Positions 54,974-64,000 of a stretch of 64,000 bases of DNA are shown here, piece by piece; within the stretch, counting starts at the first letter, position 1, and each line of letters starts with the position of its first letter. Source of the DNA: Podarcis raffonei (taxonomy: Eukaryota; Chordata; Lepidosauria; Squamata; Lacertidae); contig NC_070603.1 of NCBI RefSeq assembly GCF_027172205.1, forward strand, positions 9,908,501-9,972,500, in the 5' to 3' direction. The position numbers were made by a program, and so were the translations under genes. A model generated the notes under the pieces. That model was not told the DNA's origin, ran no database searches, and saw only the letters and a program-made list of their open reading frames with translations.

Positions 54974-55441
54974 GGCCTCAAGTGCATTCCTTTACTTTTA
55001 TAAAAGTATAAAATGAATGGTTACCGTCCCATCCCACAGGGGAAACAAATTGTTACGCTAATGAAGCCGTTTCTCTCTCCCACAGCCCAAAGGAAGTTTG
55101 CAGAAAGATGCACCATGTTACTGTGGATGCACAGGATTGGTCCCCACCTCTTAAACTCATTAACCCCGGTTTAAAAGTGTACGTGAAACAAACAGCAGCC
55201 CAAAGGAAAGCCTGCCTAGGACTGTAGCTGAGCCATATAACTGAACCAAGACATACAGAGGTTTTTTGGAGATTCCAAAACACAACTTCCAGAGCTAAAA
55301 CGTCTCTGTAGTCTTCCAACATACCCTCCTGATAAGGTCTTCGACATTGTCATGCGGGAAGGATCGGATGGCTGCAATAGTCCGGATCAAGCGCTCCGAC
55401 AAAGAATATTTACTCTGAATGCTCTGCATAATATACCACAT
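49593..55441 (-). CDS. ASB8: ankyrin repeat and SOCS box protein 8 (3 coding exons)
   Basis: Substrate-recognition subunit of an Elongin B/C-Cullin 5-Rbx2 ubiquitin ligase. The joined exons (55441-55325, 52067-51963, 50222-49593) encode 283 residues with four ankyrin repeats (about 48-77, 81-109, 113-142, 146-175; for example GADVNCMHGTLKPLHCAC, DGYNRTALHYAAEKD, DGNKDTPLHWAAF, DYNNDTPLSWAAMKGN). A C-terminal SOCS box follows from about 231, with BC-box LKTLSRYAVRRSLG and Cul5-box LPLPESLKEYVLL. As I recall it, the human protein is 288 residues starting MSSSMWYIMQS. Here the codon matching the first Met is TTG, so translation is placed at the ATG of MWYIMQS. The gene is convergent with PFKM, as in human. 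Confidence 0.95.
50435..50660 (-). mobile_element. TIR-A MITE, copy 9
   Basis: 226 bp between TA dinucleotides, 'cagtggtacctcaggttaca' to 'acccgaggtaccactg', in an ASB8 intron. Confidence 0.82.
50663..51960. other. ASB8 intron, no element recognised
   Basis: AT-rich intronic sequence with a short (CA)n at 51437-51449 and (GT)n near 51824-51834. Confidence 0.5.
51963..52067 (-). CDS. ASB8: ASB8 middle coding exon
   Basis: 105 nt, residues 40-74 (GADVNCMHGTLKPLHCACMV...LLLEKGAE), the first ankyrin repeat. Acceptor 'attcttccag', donor 'gtaaga' on the - strand, phase 0 at both ends. Confidence 0.96.
52161..52386 (-). mobile_element. TIR-A MITE, copy 10
   Basis: 226 bp between TA dinucleotides, 'caatgatacctcaggttaca' to 'acccgaggtaccactg'. 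It lies 93 bases upstream (on the gene strand) of the middle ASB8 exon. Confidence 0.8.
52390..54240. other. ASB8 intron, no element recognised
   Basis: Apparently unique intronic sequence with short uninformative open frames. Confidence 0.5.
54270..54845 (-). mobile_element. L1 LINE 3' end with 17-bp target-site duplication
   Basis: On the - strand it ends ORF2 with MDYMELVEMTGRIRDQGEE-type sequence (about 54800-54660), then a long A/T-rich 3' UTR and poly(A). Flanked by TATCTTAGTGTATTTTT at 54253-54269 and 54846-54862. It is inserted in the 3' end of an L2 copy whose tail continues at 54863-54974. Confidence 0.87.
54863..54974 (+). mobile_element. L2-clade LINE terminal fragment and (ATT)n tail
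   Basis: 'ggaagctgcccagagtggct' followed by 'aaataaattattatt' and an (ATT)n run to 54974. Confidence 0.75.
55325..55441 (-). CDS. ASB8: ASB8 first coding exon
   Basis: 117 nt, residues 1-39 (MWYIMQSIQSKYSLSERLIR...NVEDLIRR). Donor 'gtatgt' on the - strand. The preceding codons read TTG AGT TCC AGT, matching the human start region except for ATG to TTG. Residue 39 is Arg, where human has Gly. Confidence 0.93.
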
Positions 55442-57500
55442 ACTGGAACTCAAGTTTCCTTGGGTTAATTCACATGCTCAATGTTGCCTGTGGTGGAGAC
55501 AAAAGAGAAATGCAGAAGAAAGCTTTAAAAAGGAAGAAAGCGCAGAGAAGTTCAAGGGAACGACACCTATTAATAATAAAAATTGTGAATAAGAAAAGAC
55601 TTGGCATCTTGTTACATTTCGCCCAGGACAAGATTACTGCAGCATCAAGTGATGGTTTGCATGCCAAGGGTGGGTGATGCCAGAGGCAAGAAGTGGATGG
55701 GGCAACAGGTGTGACTTAGCTATGCAAAACCAAGAAGTTTCCATACACTCAGTTGCACATACCCCACAACATACCTCACCTAGGCATGCAAGAGGCATGA
55801 TCACATCAAGGACATATTGCAGTTGGGCAGAAGTACCCAAGTGGGGTACAAAGTAGGGCTGGCAAAAGGTGTGGACTGGGAAGAGGCCCAAGCACCAGAC
55901 AGGCATTCAGGGTCTGAGTCTCCACTCATGGTCTATTTTGACCAATAGCCGCTCTATGTGGTCTCCTGGATAGGTTTTTTGTTCTGCCTACGATCATTTA
56001 ATTGAAGGCTCTGGGGATCATCTGCATATGACGCATGTGCTCTGGTACTTTGCTACTGCCTCTTCCTAATCCAATGCCCTATGCATTTTGAGCTATAATT
56101 TTTGAAAAAATAGCAGAGCAGAAATATCTCTGCTTTAGGCTTAGAGAGCCCCAGCCAGTCAAAGGGGGCAATGGTGGGTTAGAAACGCCAATTATTTGAC
56201 TGGTATATTAATACTTTGGCTAGAACAAACTAAGGCACATGCTGCAACAGTTCTTAAGACGACCAGTCAGACTCAATACAGCTTTAACAGATTAACAGTG
56301 GGTCACTGTGTGTAGTGGGTTTGCTTGGTACAGTATTGATCTTCCTTTCACTTGCTAAGAAACAGGTCATCCAACACCTGTACAACTTTACTCCCAACTT
56401 CACTACAAACAGAAGGCTGAAAATCATTCTGTGATAAGTTACTGTGACAATGGGAAGAGAATAGGTGGATATTTTTTACTATAAAACAGAGGTCACAGTG
56501 AACCAATATAGTTTGTATGGCAAACTGCAAAATGGGTGAATCTGAAACCTAAGTGAGTAGGAGGTTCTGCACTGTAAAATTCAATATTGATAACCTGCAG
56601 TATTTAGGACCTAAAAGTCAATAGAGGCTTTGTACTGTTTTTTTTTAAAGCAACAGGACCCTGACCACAGGGATAATAATCTAGAGATAAACAGAAGCAG
56701 AAGCAGTGGAGGAGTTTTTGTGTTTGTGTTTTTAATGGCCTCTTCTGAATTGTTCAGTGCACAGCTAATTAAAACCATCAGGACCTGAGGCATGCTTTCT
56801 AAAGGGACCTGGTTAGCCAAGTACACTGGTACAGTACTTGGTTGTCAAACTTAATCCGTTCCGGGAGTCTGTTTGACTCCTGGAACCGTTTGAAAACCAA
56901 GGTGCAGCTTCTAATTGGCTGCAGGAGCTTCCTGCACTCAATCGGAAGCCGGGTCAGACATTTGGCTTCCAAAGAACTTTCAAAAACCGGAACACTTACT
57001 TCTGGGTTTTCGGCATTCAGGAGCCAAAATGCACAAGCACCAAGGCATTTGAGAAGCAACTGAGTGAAAACAAGAGAGTGAGTGTTAAAAAGATAAGAAG
57101 ATGGGGATTAACTAAGGTTATTGAACTGGAAGAATACAAGGGGAAACTAGCATCTTAAAGTGGGAAAGGGGCTGGTGGTAAGCTTATTCTAGATGGATGT
57201 TCTCTGTTATTTTTGGCGGATTACTGTAACTGTTTTTCTCATGCAGGATGACTTTGGGGCAGTCACTTCACAACAGAAATCTGTGTGGAACCCATTCTAG
57301 GCTATAAGCATGCCAAACACTCAACAGAGTTCATATGCAATGCAACAATAATGAAAAAATAGCAGACATTCAAGGCACACTGTGGCAGCAGGCAACAGAT
57401 CTCCTTTTATATGGAGGATCCGGATGCATTATTTGCATGTTTGGAAGAACAAAACGTGAAACCAAACTGCATGATGCAATCATATCTATTGTGCAAGTGT
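55442..57500. other. ASB8 intron 1, proximal part, little recognised
   Basis: Mostly unassigned. A diverged short DNA-element-like sequence starts near 56825 ('cactggtacagtacttggtt', 'aatccgttccgggagtctg'), related in style to the TIR-A family, but its right end is not clear. Confidence 0.45.
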
Positions 57501-57529
57501 TACATCCTAGACTAGCCACCTTTAAAATA

Positions 57530-58410
57530 CATTGTTGGAGGATGGATGGCGGCTAACAGATTGAGGTTGAATCCTGACAAGACAGAAGTACTGTTTTGGG
57601 GGGACAGGAGGCAGGCAGGTGTGGAGGACTCCCTGGTCCTGAATGGGGTAACTGTGCCCCTGAAGGACCAGGTGCGCAGCCTGGGAGTCATTTTGGACTC
57701 ACAGCTGTCCATGGAGGCGCAGGTCAAATCTGTGTCCAGGGCAGCTGTCTACCAGCTCCATCTGGTACGCAGGCTGAGACCCTACCTGCCCGCGGACTGT
57801 CTGGCCAGAGTGGTGCATGCTCTCGTTATCTCCCGCTTGGACTACTGCAATGCGCTCTACGTGGGGCTACCTTTGAAGGTGACTTGGAAACTACAACTAA
57901 TCCAGAATGCGGCAGCTAGACTGGTGACTGGGGGCGGCCGCCGAGACCATATAACACCGGTCTTGAAAGACCTACATTGGCTCCCAGTACGTTTCCGAGC
58001 ACAATTCAAAGTGTTGGTGCTGACCTTTAAAGCCCTAAACGGCCTCGGTCCAGTATACCTGAAGGAGCGTCTCCACCCCCATCATTCTGCCCGGACACTG
58101 AGGTCCAGCGCCGAGGGCCTTCTGGCGGTTCCCTCATTGCGAGAAGCAAAGCTACAGGGAACCAGGCAGAGGGCCTTCTCGGTAGTGGCGCCCGCCCTGT
58201 GGAACGCCCTTCCAGCAGATGTCAAAGCGATAAACAACTACCTGACATTCAGAAGACATCTTAAGGCAGCCCTGTTCAGGGAAGTTTTTAATGTGTGATA
58301 TTTTACTGTAGTTTTGGTTTTTATGGAAGCCGCCCAGAGTGGCTGGGGAGGCCCAGCCAGATGGGCGGGGTATAAATAATAAATTATTATTATATTATTA
58401 TTATTATTGT
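57530..58410 (+). mobile_element. L2-clade LINE with 250-codon open frame
   Basis: The + strand frame 57546-58298 encodes MAANRLRLNPDKTEVLFWGD through LDYCNALYVGLPLK and LHWLPVRFRAQFKVLVLTF to LFREVFNV. Then come 3' UTR 'gccgcccagagtggctgggg' and an (ATT)n tail. It nearly matches the copy at 41255-42310, is 5'-truncated further in, and lies in ASB8 intron 1 antisense to the gene. Confidence 0.88.
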
Positions 58411-58689
58411 GCTCCTTTTTCATCATTCTTGTTTTCGTTTTAGAAGGGTTTCAATTTTTTTTAAAAAAAGACAAGGCCCTGCAAATTTTGCAACCAGAAT
58501 AAAAGTATTCAATTCAGCAAGTCACCCTGATTTCAATAATCTGCTCCAGTTTTGCAAGCTGTCAGTGTACAAGTAGCACCCAACTACAAGTAGCACCCAA
58601 CGCTATTAAGTTATAGTATATGTGATGCAAGCATCATCTCACTAATTTGTTTTTATAAACAAGATGAAAAACTGCGTGGCACCAGGCAC

Positions 58690-59240
58690 ACTTTATTATT
58701 ATTAGTTGTTTTTTAAAAAAGAAAAAAGAAACTCAAAGCAGCTTACAAAAATGAACATTAAAAACAAGGACTGAACAACCTAACATAAACTATCTGTATG
58801 TATCTCTATATACACAGGTCCCACCCCACTAAAATGTAAGCTGAAAATTAAGATCCAAATGCATAACAATGTTTTTGCCCAGCATGTGAGAACAAAGACA
58901 GCACAAGGCTTGCCTCCCTGGAGAGAACATTCCATAAAGGGGGAGCCACCACTAAAAAGGCCCTTTCTCTTGTTGCCACCCTCCACACCTCCCTTGGAAG
59001 GGGGCACATGGAGAAGGACCTTAGATGAAGAACGCAGAGGGAAGAATGGTTCATGTGAGGAGAGGCAGTCCCTGAAGTACTAAGGTCCAGAGCAGCACCA
59101 GGCTTCCTAGGTCACAACCAGCATTTTGAACTGAGCCCAGAAACTACTTGTGCCAGTAAGCAACCTGGCCACTGAATTCTGCACAGCTGCAGTTTCTGAG
59201 CCATCTTTAAAGGCATATAACACATTGCAGAAATCTAACC
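58690..59240 (-). mobile_element. L2-clade LINE 3' fragment (subfamily C)
   Basis: Antisense of the L2 C-terminus: 'ctccctggagagaacattcc', 'aaaggccctttctcttgttg', 'gaattctgcacagctgcagt'. The A/T tail lies at 58692-58720. It resembles the copy at 3690-4790. Confidence 0.65.
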
Positions 59241-60450
59241 TAGAGATAGATGCTGCAGTCTCAGTGACACATAAAATACTGTCAGAAGCATTCCTTCTTT
59301 TTTACTCAACTCAGGTGGCCAAGAGAACTATAGAGGGTTGTATATAAGATGAAAGTAAACTAAGCAGACAAATACACTCCCCATTTCGGGGAGAAAGGGG
59401 GAGCAAGAAAAACATGAAACTGTGGAACATTGCTGTGACTGACACTGCCTTCCAATTAGGAATTAGATGAAACAGATAAATACCGGTAATAAACCACTAA
59501 TTCCCAAAAGGTGTGCTGCAAGGGAATAGCTATCATGCCACGAGAAACAAACAAGAAGCATTCGGCAGCCTAGTTCTGCCAGCTCCCAGACAGCTGTACT
59601 GCCTGCCTATAACTCTTGAATGTATTCTGAGTGAAAGCACTTTAGTCACAATGCGTGATGCATCCCTTCCCTGTCACACATTACATGCATGCCATGTATC
59701 ACTGCTCATACCGAGATGCACTCCTACTAAAATAGGAAACATGTATGCTTCACTGTTGACCTGATGCAAGGGATGCATTAGACACCATTTGACATATTAC
59801 TACATAAAACGTCTTCTAATAGCCTTAGTGTAAGCGGACTGAGGTGCCAGTTAGCTCTGTTGGTTAATTAGAAAACAATTCAGAAATAGCAGTAGGATTA
59901 ACTAACACCTTTCAGTTAAGACCAACTGAAAGATCACAAAGTAATGAGCAAGAATTCAGATTCCCAGAACTCTTCAGTAGCAAGCTTAACATGCCACCTG
60001 AAGAATAGCTTTGAGGACCAGTGTGTCTCTGTGGCAAGTCTTTTTCATCCTATTACAGATGTTAAATAGGTTACAAACACCAGAATGTTTGTGTTCTCAT
60101 CAAACACTTCTTTGTGACTACCACTGTGCTTTACACATATGCAAGTTTTTAACATAATTGTCAGTTTGCATTCTTGCATTTTGCTTCCCCCACACTTCAC
60201 TGCTTACGCCCAAGTGCCTGCACCAGCTAACCTGGGCTAACACTTCACGCACCTGATGACATGGGCTCTAGACCACACAAACAAAGCATGTCATCATAAA
60301 TGCTTAAGAGGCAACAAGACTCTCTTGTGGTTTTGAATTAAGAAGCACTGCCTCTGCGTTACCTTTTGCATTTCAATGCAAGCTGCTTAATTGCCACATA
60401 CCCTCGCCTCACACGCAGGCTTACTATCTAACTTGACATATAAGGATATA
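59241..60450. other. ASB8 intron 1, distal part, nothing recognised
   Basis: No exon or clear element. Composition ordinary. Confidence 0.5.
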
Positions 60451-60456
60451 CATTTT

Positions 60457-60694
60457 CATGGGTGTAGCCGGGATTTATGTTGGGGGGACAGGACGACCAC
60501 CACCTGTCATCCTCTGTCTGGCTCTGTCTAGCAGATTTGGAATGAACTCTCACAACAACAGTTAATTTACATTACTTTCTTTAGACTCCAAGTGCTCAGA
60601 AAAACCTGTCCAAAATCTTTCTACAATTTCAAAATTAAGTATTTATTTATTTTTATTTGATGGGGGGGAGATGCCCTCCCTGCCTACGCCCATG
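60457..60694. mobile_element. short hAT-type element
   Basis: 238 bp with ends 'catgggtgtagccggg' and 'ctgcctacgcccatg', flanked by the exact 8-bp repeat TACATTTT (60449-60456 and 60695-60702). Confidence 0.87.
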
Positions 60695-60789
60695 TACATT
60701 TTGAATACCTCTCTCTCTCTCTCTAACCACCTAGATCTCTGTATGCACAACACAGAAGCTTGGCAGGCTTTCTGTTGTTGTACTGTTGC

Positions 60790-61540
60790 TGTGCGGAGGA
60801 ATTAAAGAACCCTTTAATGAGGGTGAAAGAGAAGAGCGCAAAATATGGGCTGAAGCTCAACATAAAAAAAAACAAGATCATGGCCACTGGGCCCGTCACC
60901 TCCTGGCAAATAGAAGGGGAAGAAATGGAGGCAGTGAGAGATTTTACTTTCTTGGGCTCCATGATCACTGCAGATGGTGACAGCAGCCACGAAATTAAAA
61001 GATGCCTGCTTCTTGGGAGAAAAGCAATGACAAACCTGGACAGCATCTTGAAAAGCAGAGACATCACCTTGCCAACAAAGGTGCGTATAGTTAAAGCTAT
61101 GGTTTTCCCAGTAGTGATGTATGGAAGTGAGAGCTGGACCATAAAGAAGGCTGATCGCCAAAGAATGGATGCTTTTGAATTATGGTGCTGGAGGAGACTC
61201 TTGAGAGTCCCGTGGACTGCAAGAAGATCAAACCTATCCATTCTGAAGGAAATCAGCCCTGAGTGCTCACTGGAAGGACAGATCCTGAAGCTGAGACTCC
61301 AATACTTTGGCCACCTCATGAGAAGAGAAGACTCCCTGGAAAAGACCCTGATGTTGGGAAAGATGGAGGGCACAAGGAGAAGGGGACGGCAGAGGAAGAG
61401 ATGGTTGGATGGTGTTCTCGAAGCCACAAACATGAGTCTGACCAGACCGCGGGAGGCAGTGGAAGACAGGAGTGCCTGGCGTGCTCTGGTCCAGGGGGTC
61501 ACGAAGAGTCGGACACGACTAAACAACAACAATTGTTGCT
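60790..61540 (+). mobile_element. BovB (RTE) LINE, 3' part with intact open frame
   Basis: An uninterrupted frame of about 250 codons encodes the C-terminal part of BovB ORF2: EKSAKYGLKLNIKKNKI, SWQIEGEEMEAVRDFTFLGS, KSRDITLPTKVRIVKAMV, DAFELWCWRRLLRVPWTARR, LRLQYFGHLMRREDSLEKT, and the end GVTKSRTRLNNNN. The 3' end is 'gactaaacaacaacaattg'. The polymerase domain is missing (5' truncation). The open state suggests a recent insertion. The frame runs on by chance through the ASB8 exon 1 region to 61953; that part is not BovB. Confidence 0.93.
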
Positions 61541-61757
61541 GTTGTTGTGGCAGACATTTTTGGGCATGGAAACGAGCGGTTGGGAAAGAGGCGAGCTGGA
61601 GCCCCCAGAGGCCGCCCAGAGGTGGTGGTGCTGGGGGCTGTCGCACCGCCAAGCGACCCCAGCCCATGCGGGGGTCCCCGGGGTCGCCTCTCGCTCACCA
61701 CCAGCCCCACCACCGCCCCTCCCCGGCCCCTGCCGCCGCCGCCGCCGCCTCACTCAC

Positions 61758-61900
61758 CGACCCGGCGTCGACCCCGGCCCGCGCGCCCTCCAGCAGCGCA
61801 CCCGGAAGCTCAAGCGCCGCTGACCCTGGTGACCCGGAAGCGGTAAAAAAGAAGAAGCAGCAGAAGCCCCTCAGACGCTCTTTCCGCTCCGTCTCAGCGG
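61758..61900 (-). other. ASB8: ASB8 non-coding exon 1
   Basis: On the - strand a strong donor, GGGTCG followed by GTGAGT, ends at 61758, inside a CpG-rich block 6.3 kb upstream of the coding exons. The 5' end (about 61880-61900) is inferred from promoter motif positions. No other gene nearby would use this donor. Confidence 0.65.
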
Positions 61901-61990
61901 GCCCCGCCCTCCTCACCAGTCTCCTCCAATCATTGCCGAGGGTCTCAGGGTAAAGCCCGCCCCGCTCCTCCCTCTATCTGCCAATCCTCT
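61790..61990 (-). promoter_or_regulatory. ASB8: CpG-island promoter of ASB8
   Basis: Contains two ETS/GABP-type CCGGAAG sites (61802 and 61834), CCAAT boxes on the + strand at 61926 and 61981, and GC boxes near 61901-61909 and 61956-61963. There is no TATA box. CpG density is the highest in the window (about 61640-62050), typical of a broadly expressed gene. Confidence 0.7.
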
Positions 61991-62159
61991 CGCGGCTCTC
62001 CGAACGAGGCCGATTTCCCCGGCGAAGGGAGTTCCAGGAATACGCCGCTTAGCAGCTTCTGTCAAAGGCTGGGCTCTTTCTTCCCCCCACGGGGGCGTTT
62101 TCTGGGCCTGGCTAAATTTTAGGCCCGGGAGGGGAGGAGGAAGAGGCAAAGCAGCGCTT

Positions 62160-62549
62160 CAGGCCTGTACGTTTCCGAGCACCAGTCAAAGTGTTGGTGC
62201 TGACCTTGAAAGCACTAATCGGCCTCGGTCCAGTATACCTGAAGGAGCGTCTGCACCTCCATCGTTCTGCCCGGACACTGAGGTCCAGTGCCGAGGGCCT
62301 TCTGGCGGTTCCCTCGCTGCGAGAAGCCAAGTTACAGGGAACCAGGCAGAGGGCCTTCTCAGTAGTGGCACCCACCCTGTGGAACACCCTCCCACCAGAT
62401 GTCAAAGAGAACAATAACTACCAGACTTTTAGAAGACATCTGAAGGCAGCCCTGTTTAGGGAAGCTTTTAATGTTCAATAGGTTATTGTATTTTTGTTGG
62501 AAGCCGCCCAGAGTGGCTGGGGAAACCCAGCCAGATGGGCAGGGTATAA

Positions 62550-62588
<39 letters not shown>
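62160..62588 (+). mobile_element. L2-clade LINE 3' end (subfamily A) beside the ASB8 promoter
   Basis: Codes VLVLTLKALIGLGPVYLKER to KAALFREAFNVQ in one frame, then 3' UTR and (TTA)n tail (62551-62588). It is truncated abruptly at its 5' end, less than 200 bases from the promoter CCAAT boxes. Confidence 0.82.
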
Positions 62589-62592
<4 letters not shown>

Positions 62593-62669
62593 TCCCGTGC
62601 GCAATTTTGTTCGGCTCTGCGTTACAAACAGGTCTGCAAACATGACGTGAAGGCTGGCAACATCTGGGA

Positions 62670-63300
62670 GTTCCTTCTTTTTTATTTTAATTCATTTTTA
62701 TTATTGTTATATATATATAAATCCAAGAATACATTCCAACACATAATAATTTTATCTTCAGTTTTATTGACCTCCCCTCCCGTTTTCCATGGTGTTTTTA
62801 ATTTCTCCCCCTTGCTGCACCCTTGTCTTCTCTCATAACCACGACACAATAATCTCTATGCCTGTCTGTTGCTCATAGTTCAAATCTCGGAAATTCATCA
62901 CACTCATGGCCATAGCGGGGGGACGGGACACAGCATTGAAAGTACTCAACTAACTGAGGTTCTGCCCACCCCCAACCAAAGCCTGTCCCCCTTTTGGGGT
63001 GGTATTTTTACCCGTGACTTCTCAAAAAAAATTCCTATTTACACCCATGATCATACCATAATATTTCTTTAAATATTCCAAAAGGAGCTTCCATTTAAAT
63101 ATTCCAAAAGGGGCTTCCATTCTTCCACAAAACAATCATTAGGCTCTCTTATTTTTGCTGTTAGCTTTGCCTACCCTCCATGGTCCATCCCTTTACTTAT
63201 CCATTCTTCTTTGGTGGGGACTTCTTCCTTCCAGCTTTGTGCATAAAGAATCCTAGCTGCTGTCATTACATACAGAATTCTGTTCCCACCGTCTGGGAAT
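62670..63300 (-). mobile_element. worn L1 LINE 3' end with nested hAT-type element
   Basis: The - strand codes RILYAQSWKEEVPTKEEWIS near 63280-63190, then AKLTAKIREPNDCFVEEWK, as in the other L1 copies. 3' UTR and T-rich end lie at 62680-62720. Interrupted at 62905-63049. Confidence 0.65.
62905..63049. mobile_element. short hAT-type element in an L1
   Basis: 145 bp with ends 'catggccatagcgggg' and 'atttacacccatg'. Flanks ATCACACT and ATCATACC match at 6 of 8. Confidence 0.55.
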
Positions 63301-64000
63301 TACATGCCTGGAGGTTTCGCTTAAAATAGCATCATAATTATCATTGTTAATAGGGTTCATTGCAGTCTACAGGTGGTAAAGTTAGACTTGGAAGAATATA
63401 TCTTCATGCTTGGGTGGATAACTTAAGGGGAGGCATTGTGCAAATAAAACAAGGGCATCGCTGAGGATGCCACTGGCTGAATCCGACCTCTGCTGTCTCT
63501 GAACAAAAGACAGCCCTCCCCCTCATCCCAGACACGCTCCTCCAGCCGGAGAGGAGCAAAGCCAGCCAGCCAGACACTCAAAGGGGAAGGCAAGGATGAA
63601 AGCAGCAGCGAATGCAACCACATCTGTCGCCTCCTAGGATCGGAGGTGGAGGCTGGGCTGAATGGAGAAAGGACTTTCCTTTCCCCAGAATCCACCTTAA
63701 ATGTTGTTGGAGCTGAGCAAAATCTGGCTCTGGGTTTCTCAGTCTCCACCCTGTGGTGCCTGCAGTGAATTCTCCTCTCTCGGTACATGCAGGGGCCAAA
63801 ACCAAAAAAATCTTCCGTGCCCAAAGCAGCGGTGAGTAGATGCAAGATGGGGAAGCATGGAGGACGATTTGCTTTAGCAGCAGCAACTAGGTCCGAACTC
63901 TGCCTGCTGGAAGGAATCTCTGTTTTTTATCAGATGTGCTTTATTGGATAGATGGACTCTTGTCAGTGACAGGATTCTGGGAAAAGTGCCGCATTTGCAA
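63301..64000. other. ASB8 upstream flank, nothing recognised
   Basis: Overlapping - strand open frames at 63423-63886 resemble no known family and lack promoter or splice context. The CCDC184 gene, which as I recall follows ASB8 in human, is not visible in this window. Confidence 0.45.

Noticed and set aside
60760-61953. 397-codon open frame on the + strand as a novel host gene
   Set aside because: Its first two-thirds are BovB ORF2 C-terminus. The rest is a chance read-through across the GC-rich ASB8 exon 1 and promoter in the antisense direction.
63423-63886. Overlapping open frames as a gene upstream of ASB8
   Set aside because: No recognisable domain, no promoter motifs or splice sites; does not resemble the coiled-coil gene expected next in the human order.

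Overview
The window is vertebrate nuclear DNA, most likely from a squamate reptile (lizard or snake). It has long introns, GT-AG exons and a very dense, mixed transposable-element load: BovB (RTE) LINEs, tRNA-derived SINEs of the Sauria/Squam type, L2/CR1-clade and L1 LINEs, many short hAT and Tc/mariner-type DNA elements, and solo LTRs. Bov-B together with these SINEs points to Squamata; no finer placement can be made from the sequence alone. Two host genes lie tail to tail. On the + strand is PFKM, muscle-type ATP-dependent 6-phosphofructokinase. All 22 coding exons (2183-44187) were placed by hand with consistent splice sites and phases. They give a 2349-nt CDS encoding 782 residues, against 780 in human PFKM as I recall it. 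On the - strand is ASB8, an ankyrin-repeat SOCS-box protein with three coding exons between 49593 and 55441 (283 residues) and a CpG-rich non-coding first exon and promoter near 61758-61990. PFKM beside ASB8 in convergent orientation is also the human 12q13 order, which supports both identifications. Layout: 1-1900 PFKM upstream flank with one SINE; 1900-2175 candidate PFKM promoter and leader; 2183-44187 PFKM; 44188 to about 44780 its 3' UTR; about 44800-47850 repeat-bearing intergenic sequence; about 47850-55441 ASB8 3' UTR, coding exons and short introns; 55442-61757 ASB8 intron 1; 61758-61990 ASB8 exon 1 and promoter; 62000-64000 upstream flank with LINE debris. The two genes share no pathway that the sequence shows. 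PFKM commits glucose to glycolysis in the cytosol; ASB8 is a substrate adaptor of an Elongin BC-Cullin 5 ubiquitin ligase. The notable biology is how close mobile elements sit to PFKM splice sites. A LINE tail abuts the exon 7 donor, a solo LTR sits inside the exon 8 polypyrimidine tract and probably supplies its branch point, and a hAT element starts 22 bases after exon 14. There are also many nested insertions with exact target-site duplications, a BovB copy with a long open reading frame next to the ASB8 promoter, and near-identical inverted L2 copies flanking the PFKM/ASB8 3' ends. I found no CRISPR array, operon, true RNA gene or novel defence-like system.
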